From positions 162,564-226,563 of the forward strand of contig QAOA01006558.1 of assembly GCA_003255065.1 (NCBI GenBank): DNA of 64,000 nt. Direction: 5' to 3'. A model generated the notes under the pieces. It was not told where the DNA came from and made no database searches. It saw only the letters and a program-made list of their open reading frames with translations. Numbering within the stretch: position 1 is the first letter of the stretch; every line of letters starts with the position of its first letter. Both the position numbers and the translations under genes were made by a program. Source of the DNA: Cercis canadensis (taxonomy: Eukaryota > Streptophyta > Magnoliopsida > Fabales > Fabaceae). Below, in pieces: positions 56,314 to 64,000 of this stretch.

Positions 56314-57611
56314 TGATGAGACGTTATTTTACACTATTTGTTTCCCTTATACTTAATCTTTTAGTGTGTCTTTCTAGTGATTTTTATGGCCCTTAGACAT
56401 GTTTTGTAGATTTGGACTTGTTGGTGCTTATAGATTTTAATTGCATAATTGTTGAATTATGGCACTGCTTACGTTTTTTTACCATATCTTGGGATACATA
56501 TGTCCGATTGATGTGATTCTAGTTTCGTTGGAAAGCTGACAGCAAATTATACATTTCATATGAAGAGCCCAGAAGCTGATTCTCTCGTCTTGATAACTGA
56601 AATTTACGCGCAAGCAGTCCAGATTTTCTACATCCTCCCAGAATTGACTGATTCCTTTCCTTAGGCCTGCCTATTTGACCAGAGCATGTTTATTTGGGCC
56701 AATATCTGCTTATTGGGCTAGCACACATGACACTAGGGCTTGATCACGTTTTTACCATTAAAGTCTTAGGAAACTAGGTTTATTTTGTAATTAGGAAACC
56801 TAGAGGAGGCAGCCAGCTAGTATTTATTCTTAAGTTGTTGAGAATAATATACACATTACCACATAGTCATCAGAAGCTGTTGTTGCTGCCTCCTTTTGCT
56901 GAGTTTGTTTTCCACCTTTGCTTTGTGTTTAAGTCTTCCATGGAAGGCTAAGTTCTTTTGTAATCAATTCAAGAGGAGCCAAACTTAATAATCCAGAGTT
57001 CCTGTGCTTCAACCGGGTTTGATTTAATTTAATTTGAATTACTGCTTCTTCCTTTCTTCATGTGATTGAATGATATTTTAATTGCATGCATGCTTTATAT
57101 GAATTTAAATCGGTTGATTAGATTCATCTCAGTAATCAGATTGATAATCATACTTTAAAGGTTTTTAATATATGGTTAACTTGGACAATTCGGTTCTTAA
57201 ATTAATATGGACTTAGTGATATAGAGCGGTTGCCTAGATTCTTAATTCTATGATTAATTGAATCCTGATTGGTAAATCAGTAGGAATTCTAAGTGTTATT
57301 GTTAGGGGTTCCACGTAACACTTAACCAAGAATTAAATCAAATCGAAGTTATCTTTAGTGAACAAGGACGGATTAAGGTTTGGTTGCCTGCTTGGGTTGA
57401 TTGTGTTTTCTCTTATTTGATTAAATCCTATTTACTGCTTTCTGAATTCTGATTATTCTGCATTCTACAACAAACCCCCCTATTCTATTCCTGCTTAAGT
57501 TCTAACAGATTAATTGTTCTGGTGAATCCTTGAGAGACGACACTGGTTGCATTCTATACTACAATTTAGTTGCAATTAGTATTATAATTTTGTACGATTC
57601 GACACCCGTCA
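56314..57611 (+). mobile_element. 5' LTR of element E (family G)
   Basis: About 1.3 kb, from TGATGAGACGTTATTTTAC to CGACACCCGTCA, directly before the primer-binding site. Its inverted relative is the solo LTR at 53910-55342. Confidence 0.9.
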
Positions 57612-57617
57612 AAATTT

Positions 57618-57635
57618 TGGCGTCGTTGTCGGGGA
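57618..57635 (+). other. Primer-binding site of element E (tRNA-Asp type)
   Basis: TGGCGTCGTTGTCGGGGA, two changes from the Athila consensus TGGCGCCGTTGCCGGGGA, seven bases from the LTR end. Confidence 0.9.
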
Positions 57636-58516
57636 TTTCATCTAACATATTAATCTTCTTAGGACTCTTTTGTTACTATTTTGATTGCTTACTGTTCTTG
57701 TTTCTAGTAATTGTTCTTCATTCGTTTTCCTCCTGTTCTACTTGCTTTCCTATTTTGTTTTCCTTATTTGTTTAGGTTTTCTTTCTCTGTTTAGTGTTTA
57801 TGTGTCTGTGTTGTTTTCGATTCTCACCAACTTGGATTGAGCTGCAAATTAGTGAACAAAGGAATTACATTGTAAGAAGCATTGTGAGGTGAACTTTGTG
57901 CTGTTATTACCCTTGTTTAGCCTCCTTTGCCGCTATTCTGTTTCCTTTGCCGTCTTTGTTCACTTTTTGGCAAATTTTTTTATACTTTTTGAGCATTGTG
58001 GTGATAGTTTCTTGTTGTTTTGTTTCCTTTGATGTTTTAGGTTTCCATTGTCTGAATTCTGGTGCCTTGGTGCCAGTTTTCCCTTGTTTTTCCTTCGTTT
58101 CAGTTAGATTTAGTGGTTTTCGTGTGTACAGTTCCAGCCGAATTTTTGTGCTCCGATTGATCTGAAACTTGGTCAGTTGAAGGAAAATGGCATGACAATC
58201 AATAGTCATGCTCATGTCATGAGGTCTATGTTTTTAAGCTGAATTTTGTCGTTTTGACAACTTTTCCAATTTTTTAAGATTTTTTATTTGATTTTTGAGT
58301 TCCATTTTTATCAAGCTTTCATGCTATGGTGGTAGAAATTTTTTTAAAAATGTTTAGATGGGTCAACTAGTGTTATTTTGGTGTCTTTTTGCCTTTGTTT
58401 AATACATTTGGTGTGTTTTGGTTTTTGCCTTTTTCTTTCACTGTTTCACTGTTTTTCTGTTTCTGTGTGTTCTAATGTGTTTTAGAGTATTTTTTTTCAC
58501 TTTATTTGCATGGTGT
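57636..58516 (+). mobile_element. 5' leader of element E
   Basis: T-rich untranslated sequence between the primer-binding site and the gag ATG. Open stretches here (57530-58165) are chance and not protein-like. It shares blocks with the leader of element A. Confidence 0.65.
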
Positions 58517-60300
58517 ATGACTCGGTCCTCTCATTTTGAACTACTTGAAGGTGATTCTGAAATAGAGAGAACTTTGCACACACTTGCTAGGGCACGTAGA
58601 AATCCTAATCATATAGAGCATAATATGGTTGTAAATGACATTAATCCTGAGGTTGATCTTGTTGCTAACAATGAGGCTGGAAATAATGGCATGCATGTTA
58701 GGGCTAGGACTCCTAAGGAATTGGCTGCCCCTGATGATAATTACCAAGCTTTATGTATTCAGTATCCTGATACTAATTTTGAATTAAAGTATGGATTAAT
58801 ACACTTGCTCCCAAAGTTTCATGGACTTGCAGGTGAAGATCATCACAAGCTTTTGAAAGAATTTCACATAGTGTGTTCTACCATGAAGCCTCAGTCAATT
58901 GAAGAGGAGCACATTAAGCTGAGGGCCTTTCCCTTTTCATTAGATGGAGCAGTCATCCATCATCACATGCTGGAATGACTTGAAGAGGTGTTTTCTTGAA
59001 AGATTCTTCCCTACCTTAAGAGCTGCTGCCATTCGGAAATAGATATGTGGCATAAGGCAACATAGTGGAGAGACATTACATGAATACTGGGAGAGATTTG
59101 AGAAACTGTGTGAGAGCTGTCCTCATCACCAAATCAGTGACCAGCTACTCATCCAGTACTTCTACGAAGGTTTTCTTCCTATGGATAGGAGCTATGTGGA
59201 TGCTGCTTCTGGAGGTGCCTTGGTGGACAAGACCCCTGTGGCTGTAAGAGACTTAATCAAAAACATGGCAACCAATGTGCAACAATTTGGCACAAGGATG
59301 GTTACTCCTGCTAGGGGAGTGAACGAGGTGCAGATGGTGGATCAACAAAGGATAGAGAACCGTTTTGAGGAATTGACCTCTTTGGTTAGGCAGTTAGCAA
59401 TGGGCCACACACCAGTTCAAGTTCTTGCCAAGCTATATGGAATTTGTGCCCTAGCCAGTCATCTGACAGATCAGTGCCCTACTTTCCAGGATAACACTGA
59501 AGTAGTGACTGGAGTCTTTCCTGGCAGACCTTACCAGTAACCCAGATATGACCCCTACTCTTCAACATATAACCATGGCTAGAGATATCACCCGAACTTG
59601 AGGTATGGAGGCAATTCTGGTCAAACGTACCAGCAGCAACAAACGTACCAGCCACAACAACCTAGATACAATGCAAGTTCAAGCAACTAGCAGTTCTAAG
59701 CACCAATGAAGTAGCCTATGCAGCAAGCTAACAAGCCAGAACCGAGCCTGAAAGATTTAGTGAAGCAGCTGGCTAGCAGTAACATCCAATTCCAACAGAG
59801 GACTGAGACTAGTATTCAGAGCCTGGAGACTCAAATAGGCTAACTTGCAACCACCATTAGTGAGTTGAAGTCTCAAGGTTCCGACAGTTTACCTTCTCAA
59901 ACAGTCACCAATCTGAGAGGCAATGTGAGTGTCATAACCCTGCGTAGTGGCAAGGAAGTAAGTGTTCTAGAACCTAGCCTGCCTTCCACAATCCCCAATT
60001 CTATCCAAGAAAAGGATCCAGACCCTGCATCCCCTAAAGCTATCCCAAAACAGCAGCCATTCCACCTTCAAGACTAGGCAGAAAGCTCTACTCCCAGCAT
60101 TCCTCTCCTCTTTCCAAATAGAGTTACACAGTCCAAGAAAATTGCTGAGCATGAGCTAGATAGAGAGATCATGGATACTTTCAGGAAGGTAGAAGTCAAT
60201 ATACCTCTCCTGGAAACCATCAAACAGATTCTCAAGTATGCAAGGTTTCTTAAGGATTTGTGTACCCACAAGAGGAAGCTGAAGGGTAATGAGAAAGTGA
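58517..60300 (+). pseudogene. Gag of element E (Athila), broken
   Basis: The ATG at 58517 opens MTRSSHFELLEGDSEIERTL. Next are KELAAPDDNYQALCIQYPD, GLIHLLPKFHGLAGEDHH, LKEFHIVCSTMKPQSI and LRAFPFSL. A deletion and frameshift near 58970 remove the next block. The frame resumes at 59181 with MDRSYVDAASGGALVDKTP, LTSLVRQLAMG, CALASHLTDQCPTF (knuckle-like), a Gln/Tyr-rich tract (QTYQQQQTYQPQQPRYN), VSVITLRSGKEVSV and ILKYARFLKDLCTHKRKLKG. At least ten stops, mostly TAG or TAA for Gln. Confidence 0.87.
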
Positions 60301-61004
60301 GCATGGAAAGAAACGTGTCAGCCATGATTCAACCTAACTCGTTGTCCAAGTGCACTAATCCTGGGACTTTCACCATTCCCTGCACTATTGGAGACAAACA
60401 GTTTATAAATGCCATGCTAGATCTGGGAGCTTCAATCAACGTGATGCCCAAGTCCATCTATTCATCACTGCAGATTGGAGAACTGAAACCCACTAGAGTA
60501 GTCATTCAACTTGCTAATAGAAGCACAGAATATCCTGCAGACCTTCTTGAGGATGTTTTGGTTAGGGTAAATGATTTAATATTTCCAGTTGACTTTTATG
60601 TGTTAAATATGGAGGATGAGTCTACATCTAGATACGCTTCTTTGATCTTAGGTAGACCCTTCCGTAAAACTGCTAAGACTATAATTGATGTGCATGCTGG
60701 TACCTTTTCCATGGAATTTGGTGACAATATAATTCGTTTTAATTTATGTGATGCCATGAAACACCCTTTAAAAGAGCATTCAATGTTCCAAATAGATGTC
60801 ATAGACCTGCTAGTTGATGATGTGCATGCTGAATTGGTAGCTGAATTTCTTGATATAGTAGGCTTGCTAGAAACTTTAGAATGCCCTGCATGTACTAATT
60901 GTGATGGGAGTTGTGCTGCCTATTCTGAAATTTCTAACTATTTGGGATATGATGAGACTGTTTTGGAGCATAGTGCAGAGCTTGCAGGTGTTGCTGAGCT
61001 TTAG
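60301..61004 (+). pseudogene. Aspartic protease region of element E
   Basis: Part of an open stretch of 277 residues (60171-61004). The active site reads MLDLGASINVMPKSIYSSL (DLGAS). It is followed by VVIQLANRSTEYPADLLEDV, LIFPVDFYVLNMEDES, LILGRPFRKTAKTIIDVHAG and SMEFGDNIIRFN, then an acidic linker. This is the best preserved protease in the window, but it is cut off by a stop at 61002-61004 and gag upstream is broken. Confidence 0.88.
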
Positions 61005-62175
61005 GTAGCAGATTTGGCATCTCCAACCAAATTAGTCCCCTATGTATAGCAGCCACCTATATTGGAGCTGAAACCGTTATCTGATCATCTGAAGTATGCC
61101 TTTCTGGCAGAAGAAGAGAAGCTGCCTGTCATCATAGCCAACAATCTACAACCTAAACAAGAAAAGAGGTTGTTGCAGATCTTGAAGCAACAGAAGATAG
61201 CCATTGGATGGACACTTGCAGACATTCCTGGCATTAGCCCTTCCACCTGCATGCATCGCATTTTACTAGAGGAAGATGCTAAACCAGTGAGGTAGCCACA
61301 AAAGTGACTTAACCCGTTGATTCTGGATGTGGTCAAAAAAGAAGTGAGTAAGCTGTTATTAGCCAGCATAATTTACCCCATCTCAGACAGTAAATGGGTG
61401 AGTCCAGTGCAAATGGTTCCCAAGAAAAGTGGCATCACTGTAGTGACCAATGAGAAGAACGAGTTGATTCCCACTAGAGTGCAGAACAGCTAGCGCGTCT
61501 GCATCGACTATAGAAAACTCAACCAGGAAACAAGGAATGATCATTTCCTTCTGCCTTTCATTGATCATATGCTGGAGAGGTTGGCAGGGAAGTCCCATTA
61601 CTGCTTCCTAGATGACTTCTCAAGCTATTTTTAGATTCACATAGCCCCGGAGGATCAAGAGAAGACGACTTTTACCTATCCATTCGGCACATTTGCATAT
61701 AGGAGGATGCTTTTCGGCCTTTGTAATGCCCCTGGTACATTCCAACGGTGTATGGTGAGCATATTTTTTGAATTTTTAGAACACTGCATGGAAGTATTTA
61801 TGGATGACTTTACTGTATATGGATCCTCCATTGATGCATGTTTAGATAGCCTTGCTAGAGTACTGGATAGATGCATTTAGACTAACCTTGTCTTTAATTT
61901 TGAGAAATGTCATTTCATGGTAAAACAATGCATAGTTTTAGGGCATGTAATTTTCAGCAAAGAAATTGAAGTAGATAAGGCTAAGATAGATGTTATTGCC
62001 TCTTTACCCTACCCCACCTGTGTGCGGGAAGTGTGTTCCTTTCTTGGTCATGCAGTGTTTTACAGGCGATTCATCAAGGACTTTAGAAAGATTGCCCTTC
62101 CACTGTCTAGGCTTCTCCAAAAAGAAATGGATTTCGAATTTAATAAGCAGTGCAGAGCCGCCTTCGATTAGCTGA
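61005..62175 (+). pseudogene. Reverse transcriptase of element E, many stops
   Basis: After the LPVIIANNLQPKQEKRLLQI block: ADIPGISPSTCMHRILLEED, LNPLILDVVKKEVSKLL, a stop for Trp before RVCIDYRKLNQETRNDHF, YCFLDDFSSYF, a stop for Gln, TFTYPFGTFAYRRMLFGLCN, then EVFMDDFTVYGSS with an intact FMDD box, FNFEKCHFMVKQCIVLGHVI and [20 protein letters not shown]. The frame is continuous across most of this; substitution stops, not indels, kill it. Confidence 0.88.
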
Positions 62176-62239
62176 AGTAGAGTCTTACTTCTCTTCCCAT
62201 CATGTAGCCATCTAACTGGGAGTTTCCCTTCGAGCTGAT
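62176..62239 (+). pseudogene. RNase H of element E, part 1
   Basis: Short stretch SLTSLPIM, a stop, PSNWEFPFEL, ending at the target site CTGAT of the D solo LTR. Continues at 63667. Confidence 0.8.
62235..62239. repeat. Target-site duplication of D solo LTR in E, left copy
   Basis: CTGAT before TGATGAACACAC; repeated at 63662-63666. Confidence 0.95.
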
Positions 62240-63661
62240 TGATGAACACACTTTTTATATAGTAGTTAACCCTCATATTTAGTCTTTTAAACCTTTTTTG
62301 GGCAGAATTGAGTGGGCTTGGGCCACATTTCATGACTTTGGATAATTGTATTTTTCAGCAATACTGGGCATTTTATGTTGTCTCTGTGTTTCATGCATAT
62401 CTTTAGTTTTGAATGTCTAAAAATTTTGAGTCATACCTTGTAGAAACTCTGAGAGAATTATCTACAACTTTCATTCAGGGTTCCAAAGCCAATTCGAATG
62501 TCCAGAAGGTCATATGCAGCCTGGAAGCCAGAGAAGAGATGCTGTCGCAGGATCCTAACCCACATGCAGTGTTTGGACCATAACTTGAGCTGTAGATGTG
62601 ATATGGACTTGAAAATGGTCCCATTGGAAAGCTAAGACTCAGAGTTTCAATTATTATGCAGACAAGTTTACCAAATTGTATAGTTTAGATGGTCTTATTT
62701 CCTATCTAAGTTGGCTGATGGTTCAAGAGACCTGTTGGCACTTAAATGGGCCTAACTTCTTCATTACAAGTCCAATTGAGCTCAAACTAAAGCCCAATGA
62801 ATGCTAAGGCCCATGGGAATAAGTGTGACCTAAGAAAAATTTGGGTGTGCATGTATTTTTGGAGGCTTATATGCTCAGAAGGAGGCAGCCGAAATTCATA
62901 AGGATATTTTAGGAGATATTTTGTAGATAACTTGTTCTTGTTTTCTTAGTCTCTAAGTTTCCTCTCTAGATATTTTGTAAACTTGGTTCCTCTTGTTGAT
63001 TGAGGGTTGAATACTTAAATCAATCCAGGTTTTGCGTGTTCTGATTATTGATTATGAGATTATGCTTTGATTATTATTCATTTAGTGGTTAATCTACTTC
63101 TTTGCTTCCTCTGAAATATTCTGTTTGAATTGCTTAAATTTGGATTTGGATTTTCATGTGTTGATTGCTTAATTACATGTGATAAAAGAGGAAATTAAAG
63201 GTTAATCAATATTTCTAAGCTTTTGGATGGATTGTTTACCCTTGGCTGGATTCTGGACTTAGGTTAAATTGAATTTGAATGAGTGCTTAATTCATTTAGT
63301 CTTAGTTAATCCGAATTCTGGTTGCTTAACTAGTGGATATCCATAGAGCACTGAGAGGCTTCTTGATGTGTTTTAAGGCCAAGAACTAGGTTAATAATTG
63401 AATGGATTCTCTAAAATAAAGGATGGATTAAAATTAGAATTGGTTAGACTTGGATTGGTTGTTTTTCTTAAGGTTTACCACTTTTAATTAATTTATGTTA
63501 ATCACTTTAACAAAACAAACTCCCTCTGTTTATATGTTTCTTAATATAATTCACTACTTAGAGTAATCCTTTGGTTCGACTTGATGTTGCCTTATGCTAC
63601 AAGTAGCTTTGGTAAACCGACTATAAATTTTACTAATTTGAGGAGCCTCGGCTGCTCATCA
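62240..63661 (+). mobile_element. Solo LTR, family D, inside element E
   Basis: 1422 bp, ends TGATGAAC and GCTCATCA, target duplication CTGAT. Reverse-complement of the solo LTR in element C. Its start resembles the start of the element A LTR (TGATAATCACATTTTT), so D and A are sister LTR families. Confidence 0.95.
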
Positions 63662-63666
63662 CTGAT

Positions 63667-64000
63667 GTGTGATGCATCAAACTTTGCAGTAGGCATTGTC
63701 TTTGCACAGCGAGTGCACAAGCTGTCCCACATCATTTATTATGCATCTCACACTCTGGATGTTGCCCAAGCAAATTATACCACCACTAAGAAAGAGCTTC
63801 TTGCTGTTGTGTTTGCTTTAGATATATTTTGTTCATACTTATTGAATTCTAAAGTAATTGCTTTCTCTGATCATGCAGCTTTGAAGTACTTGCTCAAGAA
63901 GCCGGATGCAAAGCCTAGGCTCATTAGATGGATGCTGCTCTTGCAAGAATTCGACCTTGAGATCAGAGACAAGAGTGGAGCTGAGAATTTGGTAGCAGAT
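63667..64000 (+). pseudogene. RNase H of element E, part 2 (runs off the window)
   Basis: Resumes as [73 protein letters not shown] and [20 protein letters not shown]. Open to the end of the window. Catalytic acidic positions are present. Confidence 0.9.

Larger units (their letters stand above)
56314..64000 (+). mobile_element. Athila-lineage element E (plus strand), continues past the window
   Basis: 5' LTR, primer-binding site, leader, gag, protease, RT and RNase H in order on the plus strand. The D solo LTR (62240-63661) interrupts RNase H, and the window ends in the same domain. It is related to element A in gag and pol but has a different LTR family (G). Multiple stops, mostly TAG in place of Gln or Trp codons. 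Confidence 0.9.

Noticed and set aside
57530..58215. Hydrophobic ORFs in the T-rich leader of element E
   Set aside because: The sequence lies between the primer-binding site and the gag start, is T-rich, and the matching region of element A has no such frame.
1..64000. CRISPR-like arrays, tRNA or rRNA genes
   Set aside because: The only regular array is the 38-bp minisatellite, which has no unique spacers. tRNA-like matches are primer-binding sites next to LTRs.

Overview
This is nuclear DNA from a flowering plant, most likely a eudicot. It consists almost entirely of decayed transposable elements. The evidence is Athila-type and Tat/Ogre-type Ty3/gypsy retrotransposons with a tRNA-Asp-like primer-binding site, Ty1/copia and CACTA remnants, a MULE-like element carrying an HSP70 scrap, AT-rich intergenic DNA, and one plant LEA_2 (WHy-domain) gene relic. 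I cannot name the species. I found no intact gene and no tRNA, rRNA or CRISPR. Every coding region seen is interrupted by stops, frameshifts or deletions. There are seven single-N gaps (2919, 7601, 12370, 22914, 25401, 27707, 55099); five are flanked by near-identical direct copies that look like unmerged contig overlaps.

Layout. 1-4062: 3' end of a Tat/Ogre-like element, with a 38-bp minisatellite, a polypurine tract and a 3.2-kb LTR. 4068-5481: solo LTR (family B here). 5601-6471: LEA_2 pseudogene on the minus strand. 7056-33999: a minus-strand Athila element (F) that appears to sit in the 5'-UTR intron of that LEA gene; a probable first exon and TATA box lie at about 34161-34280. Inside F are LTR pieces of family D (12371-14965) and a complete second Athila element (A, 19866-30924, TSD CAGAG). 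A is itself interrupted by the edge of a D LTR next to the N at 27707. 34339-36152: MULE-like element with long inverted repeats. 36681-39377: CACTA-like end plus a 675-bp solo LTR (TSD CTATT). 39378-48690: plus-strand Athila element (C), truncated at its 3' end and carrying a D solo LTR in the integrase end (TSD GTCAC). 48691-51080: second, truncated Tat LTR. 51100-55768: tandemly duplicated CACTA end with a Ty1/copia gag fragment, a solo LTR of family G (TSD TGTAG) and a copia RT fragment. 55769-56313: CACTA end. 56314-64000: plus-strand Athila element (E) running off the right edge, with another D solo LTR inside its RNase H region (TSD CTGAT).

How the parts relate. F and C are one Athila family (B-type LTRs) and A and E are related to each other. 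D LTRs are found only inside other Athila copies here. Several junctions can be read to the base from TG...CA ends and 5-bp target duplications, giving the order LEA gene, then F, then A, then D. Decay is dominated by transitions: most in-frame stops replace Gln, Trp or Arg codons. The two LTRs of A differ by nine transitions and no transversions over the first stretch compared.
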